Source of the DNA: Lachnospiraceae bacterium
GTDB lineage: Bacteria; Bacillota; Clostridia; Lachnospirales; Lachnospiraceae
Direction: 5' to 3'
Assembly (NCBI GenBank): GCA_004556565.1
Contig: SFGN01000013.1
Coordinates: 1-64,000 of the forward strand
DNA: 64,000 bases
The translations under genes were made by a program, and so were the position numbers. Position 1 is the first letter of the stretch. Every line of letters begins with the position of its first letter. Positions 24,847 to 33,485 of the stretch are shown here, piece after piece. The notes beneath the pieces were generated by a model. It was not told the DNA's origin, made no database searches, and worked only from the letters and a program-made list of their open reading frames with translations.

Positions 24847-26053
24847 ATTACTGGTTCCGGCCAGCAGCCTGGAAGTGTTGAAAACGGCAGTAATATTCGG
24901 TGCAGATGCTGTCTATATCGGCGGAGAAGCATTTGGGCTTCGTGCGAAAGCAAAAAATTTCTCTATGGAAGAAATGAAAAAGGGAATTGAGTTTGCACAT
25001 GAACGCGGGGTCAAGGTGTATGTGACAGCCAATATCCTGGCGCATAACCGGGATCTGGAAGGTGTGCGGGAGTATTTCAAAGAGTTAAAGGAAATAAAGC
25101 CGGATGCACTGATAATTGCAGACCCCGGTGTGTTTGAAATTGCGAAAGAAGTCTGCCCGGAAATCGAGCGGCATATCAGTACTCAGGCGAATAATACGAA
25201 TTATATGACTTATCAGTTCTGGTATAAACAGGGGGCAAGCCGTGTTGTCTCAGCCAGGGAGCTTTCCATGGAAGAACTGAAGGAGCTGAGGGCGAATATT
25301 CCGGCGGAACTGGAGATTGAAACATTTATTCATGGTGCAATGTGCATTTCTTATTCGGGGAGATGTCTGCTGAGTAATTATTTTACCGGGCGTGACGCAA
25401 ATCAAGGGGCGTGCACGCATCCGTGCCGCTGGAAATATGCCGTGGTGGAAGAGACCCGTCCGGGTGAGTATATGCCGGTTTATGAGAATGAGAGAGGAAC
25501 TTATATCTTCAACTCAAAAGATCTGTGTATGATCGAGCATATTCCGGAATTGATCGATGCGGGTATCGACAGCCTGAAAATTGAAGGCAGAATGAAGACT
25601 GCGCTGTATGTTGCAACGGTAGCCCGGACATACCGCAGGGCGCTGGATGATTATGCAAAAGACCCGGAATTGTACCGTAAGAATATGCCCTGGTATCTGG
25701 AGCAGATTTCGAATTGTACGTACCGTCAGTTTACGACCGGATTTTTTTTCGGGCGGCCTGATGAAAAATCACAGATTTATGACAGCAATACTTATGTGAA
25801 AGAATACACATATCTCGGAATCGTCGGAAAAGTGGAGAACGGACTTTGCAGGATTGAACAGAGAAATAAATTTTCCGTGGGCGAGACGATTGAGATTATG
25901 AAGCCTGACGGAAGAAATGACGAGGTAGTTGTAAAAAGAATCCTTAATGAAGAGGGACAGGAACAGGAAAGTGCTCCGCATTCAAAACAGATTTTGCATA
26001 TTGAACTGACAGGAAATGCAGATAAATATGATATTTTAAGAAGAAAGGAGTAA
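24830..26053 (+). CDS. U32-family protein, probable tRNA uridine 5-hydroxylation enzyme (TrhP-like)
   Basis: A 407-aa peptidase U32 family protein. Signatures are PELLVPASSLEVLKTAV, HISTQANNTNYMTYQFW, SYSGRCLLSNYFTGRDANQG with clustered cysteines (C-x3-C after GACTH), and SLKIEGRMKTALYVATVART. Despite the peptidase name, TrhP-type members hydroxylate uridine 34 of tRNA together with prephenate. The overlap with trmR suggests they act in sequence to give 5-methoxyuridine. GGAGAAACAA upstream fixes the start. The window has one U32 gene where Bacillus has two (YrrN, YrrO). Confidence 0.85.
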   Translation: MARHPELLVPASSLEVLKTAVIFGADAVYIGGEAFGLRAKAKNFSMEEMKKGIEFAHERGVKVYVTANILAHNRDLEGVREYFKELKEIKPDALIIADPGVFEIAKEVCPEIERHISTQANNTNYMTYQFWYKQGASRVVSARELSMEELKELRANIPAELEIETFIHGAMCISYSGRCLLSNYFTGRDANQGACTHPCRWKYAVVEETRPGEYMPVYENERGTYIFNSKDLCMIEHIPELIDAGIDSLKIEGRMKTALYVATVARTYRRALDDYAKDPELYRKNMPWYLEQISNCTYRQFTTGFFFGRPDEKSQIYDSNTYVKEYTYLGIVGKVENGLCRIEQRNKFSVGETIEIMKPDGRNDEVVVKRILNEEGQEQESAPHSKQILHIELTGNADKYDILRRKE

Positions 26054-26061
26054 GTGTTAAT

Positions 26062-27237
26062 ATGGAAAATTTTGTGTTTTACAGCCCGACATATTTTTTG
26101 TTTGGGAAAAATGAAGAAGAAAAAGCAGGAAAATACGTGAGACGCTTCGGTGGAAGTAAGGTTATGGTGCATTTTGGCGGCGGCTCGGTAAAACGTTCAG
26201 GTTTGCTTGACAGAGTTGAGGCATCTCTGGCTGCGGAAGGTATTGCGTATGTTGAGTTGGGCGGTGTGCGGCCAAATCCGAGAAGCGGGCTGGTATATGA
26301 AGGAATAGAATTGTGCCGGAGGGAAGGTGTGGATTTTATTCTGGCAGTTGGCGGGGGGAGTACGATCGACTCTGCAAAGGCGATTGCAGCCGGAGTCGTA
26401 TATGAAGGTGATTTCTGGGATTATTATCAGGATAAACCGGTAGAAAAAGCACTTCCGGTGGGAACAGTCCTGACGATCGCGGCAGCAGGAAGCGAAGGAT
26501 CTCCGGATTCTGTGATTACGAAAGAAGATGGAATGTTTAAACGTGGAGCGTCAGGCGAGGCACTGCGGCCGGTATTTTCCATTCTGAATCCGGCACTGAC
26601 ACAGACATTGCCGCCGTATCAGACCGCATGCGGCATTACAGATATTATGGCGCATCTGCTGGAAAGATATTTTACAAACACAAAAGATGTGGAGGTGACA
26701 GACCGTCTGCTGGAGGGACTTCTGCTTACTATGGTGCATGAAGCACCCCGCGTCATCGCAGATCCGGATAATTATGAGGCGAGGGCAAATATTATGTGGG
26801 CTGGTATGATGGCGCATAATAATTCCTGCGGTGTCGGCCGGGAGCAGGATTGGGCAAGTCACGCAATAGAGCATGAGTTGTCGGCAGTGTATGACTGTGC
26901 ACATGGAGCCGGTCTGGCTGTTGTGTTCCCGGCGTGGATGACTTACAATATGAAGCATGATATAAATCGTTTTGCACAGCTTGCAGTCCGTGTATGGGGA
27001 TGTCAGATGGATTTTGCCCATCCCGAAGTAACCGCGAAAGCGGGCATAGACAGTTTCCAACGTTTCCTGAAGTCCATAGGTATGCCTGTTGATTTTGCAG
27101 AACTGGGAGCAAAGGAAGATGATATTCCGGCAATGGCACATAATGCATGTTATGGTGACGGCGGATGCGGAGAAATCGGAGGATTTGTAAAATTAAAAGA
27201 ACAAGATGTGGTGAATATTTACAAATTGATGATATAA
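26062..27237 (+). CDS. Iron-containing alcohol dehydrogenase (butanol dehydrogenase-like)
   Basis: A 391-aa NAD(P)-dependent alcohol dehydrogenase of the iron group. MENFVFYSPTYFLFGK is typical of the BDH/YugJ branch; VGGGSTIDSAKAIAAG binds the cofactor. Metal ligands lie in CGITDIMAHLLERYF, WASHAIEHELSAVYD and AHGAGLAVVFPAWM. It probably reduces aldehydes at the end of fermentation; the real substrate is not evident. AAGGAG is 9 bases behind the U32 gene, so it can be read from that operon. No clear terminator follows. Confidence 0.92.
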   Translation: MENFVFYSPTYFLFGKNEEEKAGKYVRRFGGSKVMVHFGGGSVKRSGLLDRVEASLAAEGIAYVELGGVRPNPRSGLVYEGIELCRREGVDFILAVGGGSTIDSAKAIAAGVVYEGDFWDYYQDKPVEKALPVGTVLTIAAAGSEGSPDSVITKEDGMFKRGASGEALRPVFSILNPALTQTLPPYQTACGITDIMAHLLERYFTNTKDVEVTDRLLEGLLLTMVHEAPRVIADPDNYEARANIMWAGMMAHNNSCGVGREQDWASHAIEHELSAVYDCAHGAGLAVVFPAWMTYNMKHDINRFAQLAVRVWGCQMDFAHPEVTAKAGIDSFQRFLKSIGMPVDFAELGAKEDDIPAMAHNACYGDGGCGEIGGFVKLKEQDVVNIYKLMI

Positions 27238-27279
27238 AATGAAATATAGAATGGAATATTAGGAATTATTTGTCAATAC

Positions 27280-27308
27280 TTGAAAATGTATCAGATTTTT
27301 TGTATAAT
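27280..27308 (+). promoter_or_regulatory. Promoter of the OPT transporter gene
   Basis: TTGAAA (27280-27285), a 17-base spacer and a perfect TATAAT (27303-27308), about 60 bases before the start. Confidence 0.75.
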
Positions 27309-27366
27309 ATTTCGTAAGTGTGTTTCGGCATACTAATAGTATATCAATATCAAAAGGAGAAGGGTT

Positions 27367-29252
27367 ATGAAGGATCAAAATGAGTTCAAGCCATACATTC
27401 CTGCGGAGAAAATCACGCCTGAGTTTACAGTCACATCTATTATCATGGGCGTACTTCTTGCGGTTGTGTTTGGTGCCGCTAACGCGTATCTGGGACTGCG
27501 TGTTGGCATGACAGTATCCGCATCCATTCCGGCTGCGGTTATTTCAATGGGTGTAATCCGTGTGATTATGCGCAAAAACTCCATTCTGGAGAGTAATATG
27601 GTGCAGACAATCGGGTCTGCAGGCGAATCTCTGGCTGCTGGTGCTATTTTCACACTTCCTGCTCTGTTTTTGTGGGCGGCAGAGGGAAAAATGGACAAGC
27701 CGGGAATTATTGAAATCACATTAATTGCACTGCTTGGCGGTATGCTTGGCGTGCTGTTCATGGTTCCGCTTAGGAATGCCCTTATTGTAAAAGAGCATGG
27801 CGTTCTCCCGTATCCGGAAGGAACTGCCTGTGCAGAAGTGCTTCTGGCAGGAGAAGAAGGCGGCGCAAATGCGTCTACCGTATTTGCCGGGATGGGATTT
27901 GCGGCAGTATTTAAATTTATCATTGACGGACTGAAGGCTGTTCCGAGCGAGGTATCCTTCCGTGTGAAGGGGTATGCAGGTGAGGTCGGAACTCAGATTT
28001 ATCCGGCTGTTATGAGCGTCGGCTACATCTGCGGACCAAAGATTTCTTCCTATATGTTTGCGGGTGGTCTTGTGAGCTGGCTTGTCCTGATTCCGCTCAT
28101 CGTACTGTTCGGTGCGGACATGATTCTTTATCCGGGAACAGCCCCGATCGGAGAAATTGGGGAAGCTATATTCGTTATATCGGAGCCGGAGCTTTGGCAG
28201 CAGGCGGTATCATCAGCCTGATCAAATCACTTCCGCTTATCGTACGTACATTCCGTGATGCGCTTAAGAGCATGAAAGGTTCTATGTCTGCCGGCACAAA
28301 GCGTACAGAACAGGATCTTAACATGAAGATTATTCTTATCAGCATAGCAGCACTTACGGTTCTTATCTGGCTTGTACCGGCAATTCCGGTTACATTGCTG
28401 GGAGCAATTATTATTGTTATTTTTGGTTTCTTTTTTGCAACAGTATCTTCCAGAATGGTTGGTCTGGTAGGAAGCAGTAATAACCCGGTATCAGGTATGG
28501 CAATTGCTACACTTTTGTTTGCAACAATTATCCTGAAACTGACGGGTGATACAGGCGCGCACGGTATGAAAGGCGCGATTGCGATTGGTTCGATCATCTG
28601 TATCGTGGCAGCAATTTCCGGTGACACATCTCAGGATTTGAAGACAGGATATCTGCTTGGCGCTACTCCGAAGAAACAGCAGATCGGTGAGCTGGTCGGA
28701 GTTGTCGCATCTGCGTTTGCCATCGGCGGAGTACTGTACCTTCTGGATGCGGCATGGGGATTCGGTTCACAAGAGCTTGGCGCTCCTCAGGCAACACTTA
28801 TGAAAATGATCATCGAAGGTGTTATGGACAGCAATCTTCCTTGGGCGCTGGTATTTGTGGGCGTATTTCTTGCGATTGTTGTTGAAATTCTTGGAATTCC
28901 GGTTCTTCCGTTTGCAATCGGTGTTTATCTTCCGGTGCAGCTGAACGCATGTATCATGGTAGGTGGTCTTGTACGTCTTGTATTTGACCGTATGAAGAAG
29001 GAAGAGAAAGAAAAAGAGCGTATCATCAGCGATGGTGTCCTGTACTGCTCAGGTATGATTGCCGGTGAAGGTCTTGTGGGAATCCTGCTTGCACTTCTGG
29101 CGGTATTTGGAGTAGATAAGGTAATTGATATTTCCGGAATGCTGAATCTTCCGACTGCAGCTGCCAATATTGCAAGTCTTGTAGTATTTGCACTTGTCAT
29201 CCTCAGCCTGCTGAAGTTCTCTGTATGGAAGAAGAAAAAAGCGGGTAAATAA
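27367..29252 (+). pseudogene. OPT-family oligopeptide transporter, single-base frameshift
   Basis: The intact gene would code for about 628 aa, a proton-coupled oligopeptide transporter of the OPT family with 14 or more membrane helices. The N-terminal part (27367-28221) has SIIMGVLLAVVFGAANAYLG and ALIVKEHGVLPYPEGTACAE, both typical. The frame breaks at about 28157. Adding one T to the TT there (GAAATTGGGG to GAAATTTGGGG) gives GEIWGSYIRYIGAGALAAGG, the usual family motif, and continues to 29252 (IISLIKSLPLIVRTF, KTGYLLGATPKKQQIGE). A one-base change is also the commonest sequencing or assembly error, so the gene may in fact be intact. Confidence 0.85.
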
Positions 29253-29255
29253 GGC

Positions 29256-29618
29256 ATGAGTAAGAAGAAAAAAGAGGCTTCGGAGAATTATCTGGAGCGG
29301 CGTCCGAAAAGGCCGGAAGGTATCGAATGGTCCTCTGACGAGGGGGGAATGGTAACGCTTCATATTGTGAATACGGGAATGATGAAACGTATTACGCAGA
29401 AGCTGCTTCACAAGCCCAAGGTGTCCCATATCCATCTGGATGAGATGGGAAGCTTTATATGGCCTCTTCTTGACGGGGAGAAAAATATCATTGAGCTTGG
29501 GAAAGTGGTGGATGAGCGTTTCGGTGAAAAAGCCCGGCCGCTGTATGAAAGGCTTGCAAAATTTTTTCAGATACTGGACAGCTATCATTTTGTGGAGTGG
29601 ACAGAAAAAACAAAATGA
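29256..29618 (+). CDS. PqqD-family (RiPP recognition-like) protein
   Basis: A 120-aa protein whose second half has the PqqD pattern: HIHLDEMGSFIWPLLDGEKN, IIELGKVVDERFGE, LYERLAKFFQIL. PqqD-type domains bind leader peptides and hand them to radical SAM enzymes. No such enzyme or precursor gene is seen nearby. It starts 4 bases behind the OPT transporter stop, so the two are translated together. The first 45 residues are basic and then hydrophilic. Its role beside a peptide transporter is unknown. A strong terminator follows. Confidence 0.8.
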   Translation: MSKKKKEASENYLERRPKRPEGIEWSSDEGGMVTLHIVNTGMMKRITQKLLHKPKVSHIHLDEMGSFIWPLLDGEKNIIELGKVVDERFGEKARPLYERLAKFFQILDSYHFVEWTEKTK

Positions 29619-29640
29619 GGATAAAGAAAAGATAACAGGT

Positions 29641-29673
29641 GGAGTGAGGTTCTTTGAATCTCGCTCCTTTTTT
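29641..29673 (+). terminator. Terminator of the OPT-PqqD unit
   Basis: GGAGTGAG pairs with CTCGCTCC (one G-U), extended by GTT/AAT, followed by six T (29668-29673). Confidence 0.85.
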
Positions 29674-29832
29674 ATTGCTTTACCGTTCGTAAAAGCTGAC
29701 GGCAATAATTTTTCTGTATGCACAGGAGTGTTGAGAAAACGTCTTTGGGGAAAGTATGTATCAGGAGACTGTACCGGGCAGTGCCAGACAGTACTCCTTG
29801 ATGGAATTGTCTGCTGGAGATAGGATTTATTG

Positions 29833-30450
29833 TTAAAAGAAAGCTCTTAGTTTCTCAACCGCACTCTTTTCAATTCGTGAAACATATGAGCGGGAGATGC
29901 CCATCTGACGGGCAATCTCCCGCTGTGTATATTGTTCTCCGTTATAAAGCCCATACCTCATTTTCAGAACCAGACGTTCCCGTGCAGAAAGTTCGTGTTC
30001 AACTTTTTCATATAGTTTCTGTACATTTTCTTTCAGGTAAATTCTTTCAGGGACATCTTCTTCATCAGTTTCAATAATATCATACAGGTTAATCTCGTTT
30101 CCTTCCCGGTCAGTACCGATAGGCTCATAAAGAGAAATTTCCCTGCTGACTTTTTTCCTGGAACGAAGGTACATCAGTATTTCATTATCAATACATTTTG
30201 AAGCATAAGCCGCCAGGCGGTTTCCTTTCTCTGCATTGAATGTCATAACGGCTTTGATCAGACCTATAGTGCCTATAGACAGCAGATCTTCCTGTTCTTC
30301 TTCCGACTGATGATATTTTTTTACGATGTGTGCGACGAGACGGAGATTGCGTTCAATTAAAATGTGTTTCGCCTCAAGATCTCCTTCGGTATACTTCTGG
30401 ATGTAATATTTTTCCTCCAAAGGCGTCAGCGGAGTGGGAAACGATTTCAA
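29833..30450 (-). CDS. sigK: Sporulation sigma factor SigK, without pro-sequence
   Basis: A sigma-70 family factor of about 205 aa: region 2 (LIERNLRLVAHIVKKY, SIGTIGLIKAV, ENEILMYLR-like DNEILMYLRSRKK) and region 4 (TQREIARQMGISRSYVSRIE). PIGTDREGNEI and RLVAHIVKKY place it with SigK rather than SigE. Late mother-cell genes of sporulation are its targets. I start at TTG 30450, with AGAGGTGG upstream; GTG 30468 would add six residues. Either way only a few residues precede FPTPLT, so the roughly 20-residue inhibitory pro-peptide of Bacillus SigK is missing. The gene is whole, with no skin element. Confidence 0.88.
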   Translation of the reverse strand: MKSFPTPLTPLEEKYYIQKYTEGDLEAKHILIERNLRLVAHIVKKYHQSEEEQEDLLSIGTIGLIKAVMTFNAEKGNRLAAYASKCIDNEILMYLRSRKKVSREISLYEPIGTDREGNEINLYDIIETDEEDVPERIYLKENVQKLYEKVEHELSARERLVLKMRYGLYNGEQYTQREIARQMGISRSYVSRIEKSAVEKLRAFF

Positions 30451-30687
30451 AATGCCACCTCTTTGCACATTTGATATAGTTTATGTGAAACCGGTGTTTT
30501 TTGTGCTTTTCCCAAATAAATACCTCAAAATGCTTACGTTTATGATCTGAAATAAGGGTGATGTCTGCGTCAGCAGGCATGTCCGTTTAGATAATGCTGC
30601 GCCTGGAAAGACAGGAACGTTATTCGACAACAACACTGATATATATCCAAAATATAATAAATATTAATATAAAAATAATGAATAAGG

Positions 30688-30716
30688 TTGACATATGGAA
30701 ATAATAAGGATATAAT
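30688..30716 (+). promoter_or_regulatory. Promoter of comM
   Basis: TTGACA (30688-30693), a 17-base spacer and TATAAT (30711-30716), both perfect. The gap 30451-30783 between the divergent sigK and comM genes holds otherwise only A/T-rich leader sequence. Confidence 0.8.
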
Positions 30717-30783
30717 AAGGCAAAATGAGATATACAGAACAGAAGTCTGTATAAATAACGCGTCGGCGGAAGAGGAGAGAAAT

Positions 30784-32319
30784 ATGAGTTTTTGTACGGT
30801 ATTATCAGCAGCAATTTTTGGACTGAAGGTTGAGTTTGTGAATGTAGAGGCAGATGTCAGCAATGGACTTCCTGCATTTCACATGGTGGGATATTTATCT
30901 TCAGAAGTGCGGGAAGCGGCGGAGAGGGTGCGTACAGCGATCAAGAATTCTCAATTGGAATTTCCGGCTAAGAAAGTGGTCATCAATTTATCGCCGGCAA
31001 CGATGAAGAAAAGAGGGGCCGCTTTTGATCTGCCGATTGCGCTGTCGATTCTTGCGTCACTTGGGCACCTGCATCCGGATCATCTAAAGAAACGGCTGAT
31101 TGTGGGGGAACTGAGCCTTGACGGAAAGGTCCGTCCTGTGCCGGGGGTTTTACCGGTGGTCATGGAAGGGCGTGCAGCGGGAATCACTTCTTTTATTGTC
31201 CCGAAGTCAAATGCACCGGAAGGGGCTTTGGTTGATGGGGTTGAAGTGATAGGTGTGGGCAGTCTGAAGGAAGTGTACCTCTATCTTACAGGACAGCTTT
31301 GCCTTCAGCCGGAACCTCATGATTCTGCAGTTATGAATGAAGAACAGAAAGAAGACATGCCGGATTATCTTGACATATGTGGACAGGAAACAGTAAAAAG
31401 GGCATCAGAAGTGGCTGTTGCAGGCGGGCATAATCTTCTGCTGATCGGTCCTCCGGGAAGCGGAAAAACTATGACGGCACAGCGCATTTCTACAATTCTT
31501 CCTGAACTGACTTTTGAGGAAAGCATGGAAATTACAAAAATTTATAGTATCATGGGGCTTTTGGATGCAGAGCACCCGCTGATACGGTACAGACCGTTCA
31601 GAGTAGTGCATCACACGGCGACAAAGGCAGCAATGGTGGGAGGAGGATCTGTTCCTGTTCCCGGAGAAATCAGCCTTGCTCATCAGGGCGTGTTATTCTT
31701 GGATGAGCTGCCGGAGTTTCAGAAGCAGGTACTTGAGGTGCTCAGGCAGCCGTTGGAAGAGCGGCAGGTCCGGATTACGAGAGTGAACGGAAATTATCTG
31801 TTTCCGGCAAATTTTATGCTGGTTGCGGCCATGAACCCATGTCCCTGCGGATGCTACCCGGATTTGAACCGCTGTACCTGTACACCGGGACAGATACAGC
31901 ATTATCTCGGGAAAATAAGTCAGCCGTTTCTAGACCGGATGGATATCTGTGTTGAATCGCCTAAGATAAGCTATGAAGCTCTGCATAATAAAAAGACGGT
32001 GGAAACTTCTGAAGAAATACGGAAAAAAGTATGCAGGGCGAGGGATGTTCAGAAACAGAGATATCGGGGGACAAATATTGTTTCCAATTCCATGATGGGC
32101 GCAGAAGAAATCAGGCAGTGGTGCGGACTGGAAGCAGAAGGGGAAGAACTGATGCGTCAGGCATTTTCCAGACTGGGACTTACGGCACGTACTTATCATA
32201 AGATATTGAAAGTTGCACGCACAATCGCGGATCTGGAAGGGAAAGAACGTATTCAGACCGCACATCTTCAGGAAGCAATAGGATACCGCACGATTGATAA
32301 AAAATATTGGGGGAGATAG
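30784..32319 (+). CDS. comM: ComM/YifB-family Mg-chelatase-like AAA+ ATPase
   Basis: A 511-aa protein with an N-terminal Lon-protease-like fold (FCTVLSAAIFGLKVEF, GLPAFHMVGYLSSEVREAAERV) and an AAA+ domain with Walker A GPPGSGKTM near 221 and GVLFLDELPEF as Walker B. A cysteine-containing stretch (NPCPCGCYPD) and a C-terminal helical domain are typical. ComM is a helicase that aids branch migration when taken-up DNA is integrated. The start follows GAGGAGAG; the frame is open to 30688 but that covers the promoter. dprA follows directly, another competence gene. Confidence 0.94.
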   Translation: MSFCTVLSAAIFGLKVEFVNVEADVSNGLPAFHMVGYLSSEVREAAERVRTAIKNSQLEFPAKKVVINLSPATMKKRGAAFDLPIALSILASLGHLHPDHLKKRLIVGELSLDGKVRPVPGVLPVVMEGRAAGITSFIVPKSNAPEGALVDGVEVIGVGSLKEVYLYLTGQLCLQPEPHDSAVMNEEQKEDMPDYLDICGQETVKRASEVAVAGGHNLLLIGPPGSGKTMTAQRISTILPELTFEESMEITKIYSIMGLLDAEHPLIRYRPFRVVHHTATKAAMVGGGSVPVPGEISLAHQGVLFLDELPEFQKQVLEVLRQPLEERQVRITRVNGNYLFPANFMLVAAMNPCPCGCYPDLNRCTCTPGQIQHYLGKISQPFLDRMDICVESPKISYEALHNKKTVETSEEIRKKVCRARDVQKQRYRGTNIVSNSMMGAEEIRQWCGLEAEGEELMRQAFSRLGLTARTYHKILKVARTIADLEGKERIQTAHLQEAIGYRTIDKKYWGR

Positions 32320-32320
32320 A

Positions 32321-33400
32321 TTGAAGTATCAACACTGGCTGGCTTCTGTACAGGGAATATCAGGACGAAAAAAGATTATGCTTCAGGAGCGCATGAAAAC
32401 AGCAGAGGGTGTTTATTATATAGAAGAAACAGCCCTGGAACAATACGGGTTCTTAAACCGGAATGAAAAAAATAAACTGTTACAGGCAAAGCATATGTGG
32501 AAGCCGGACGAGGAATATGAAAAACTTATGAAAAAGGAAATACAGCTGATCACCTGCTTTGATGGCGGTTATCCAAAACGGCTCCGGCAGATACCTGACC
32601 GTCCTTACGGAATTTATTATAAGGGTTCCCTTCCCGCAGATCATATTCCGTCCGCAGCGCTTGTGGGGGCAAGAAACTGTACGGCTTATGGAGAAAAACA
32701 TGCGAGGCTGCTGGCAGAGAAACTTGTCTGTGCAGGCGTAGAGATTATCAGTGGCATGGCAAAAGGGATTGACGGTGCCGCTCAGAGAGGAGCGTTGAAC
32801 GGCGGCGGAAAAACCTATGCCATACTTGGCTGTGGTGTCGATATATGTTATCCGTCAGAGCACATAGGATTATATACGGATATCCTGGAAAACGGTGGAG
32901 GGATTCTTTCGGAATTTCCTCCCGGGATGAAACCGCTGGCTTATAACTTCCCAAAAAGAAACCGGCTGATCAGCGGGCTGTCGGATGCGGTTATAGTAAT
33001 AGAAGCAAGGGAAAAAAGTGGTTCGCTCATTACTGCAGACATGGCACTGGAGCAGGGACGGGATGTATACGCACTTCCGGGGCCGGTTGACAGTGCACTC
33101 AGCAAAGGCTGCAACCGTCTGATATATCAGGGGGCAGCGCCGGTTTTATCAGCAGAACTCCTGATGCAGGATCTTGGAATCCAAAAGGCTGTTTTGCCTG
33201 CAGAAAGTAATGCGACAAAAAAAGTGCTTGAAAGTAAAGAAAATTTAGTGTATAGTTCAGTTTGTCTTTATCCGAAGAGCATAAGCCAGATGATCGATGA
33301 ACTTTCGCTTCCGGCGCAGGAAGTCATGTGTGCGCTTGCTTCTTTGGAAATAAAAGGATATATAAAAGAAATATCAAAAAATTATTATATCAGAAATTAG
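32321..33400 (+). CDS. dprA: DNA-processing protein DprA
   Basis: A 359-aa protein that loads RecA on incoming single-stranded DNA in natural transformation. The Rossmann-fold domain holds the family signature VGARNCTAYGEKHARLLAE, ISGMAKGIDGAAQRGAL and FPKRNRLISGLSDAVIVIEA. A short winged C-terminal part (SISQMIDELSLPAQEVMCAL) follows. I take TTG 32321, right behind GGGGGAGA and the comM stop; the frame from 32294 overlaps comM. Together with comM it is a recombination module; the uptake machinery is not in this window. Confidence 0.94.
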   Translation: MKYQHWLASVQGISGRKKIMLQERMKTAEGVYYIEETALEQYGFLNRNEKNKLLQAKHMWKPDEEYEKLMKKEIQLITCFDGGYPKRLRQIPDRPYGIYYKGSLPADHIPSAALVGARNCTAYGEKHARLLAEKLVCAGVEIISGMAKGIDGAAQRGALNGGGKTYAILGCGVDICYPSEHIGLYTDILENGGGILSEFPPGMKPLAYNFPKRNRLISGLSDAVIVIEAREKSGSLITADMALEQGRDVYALPGPVDSALSKGCNRLIYQGAAPVLSAELLMQDLGIQKAVLPAESNATKKVLESKENLVYSSVCLYPKSISQMIDELSLPAQEVMCALASLEIKGYIKEISKNYYIRN

Positions 33401-33485
33401 GGGAGCGGATTCCGGAAGTCTGCTTTACTATTTGTTTTAGAAGGATTTAAAAAGCGGGAGACCGCTGATGGAGGAATGCAGTAAG

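Noticed and set aside
29440-29823. Plus-strand frame overlapping pqqD
   Set aside because: Shadow frame of pqqD that runs through the terminator at 29641-29673.
33400-33485. Separate promoter and terminator between dprA and topA
   Set aside because: No convincing hairpin or hexamer pair; topA may be read from the comM-dprA transcript.
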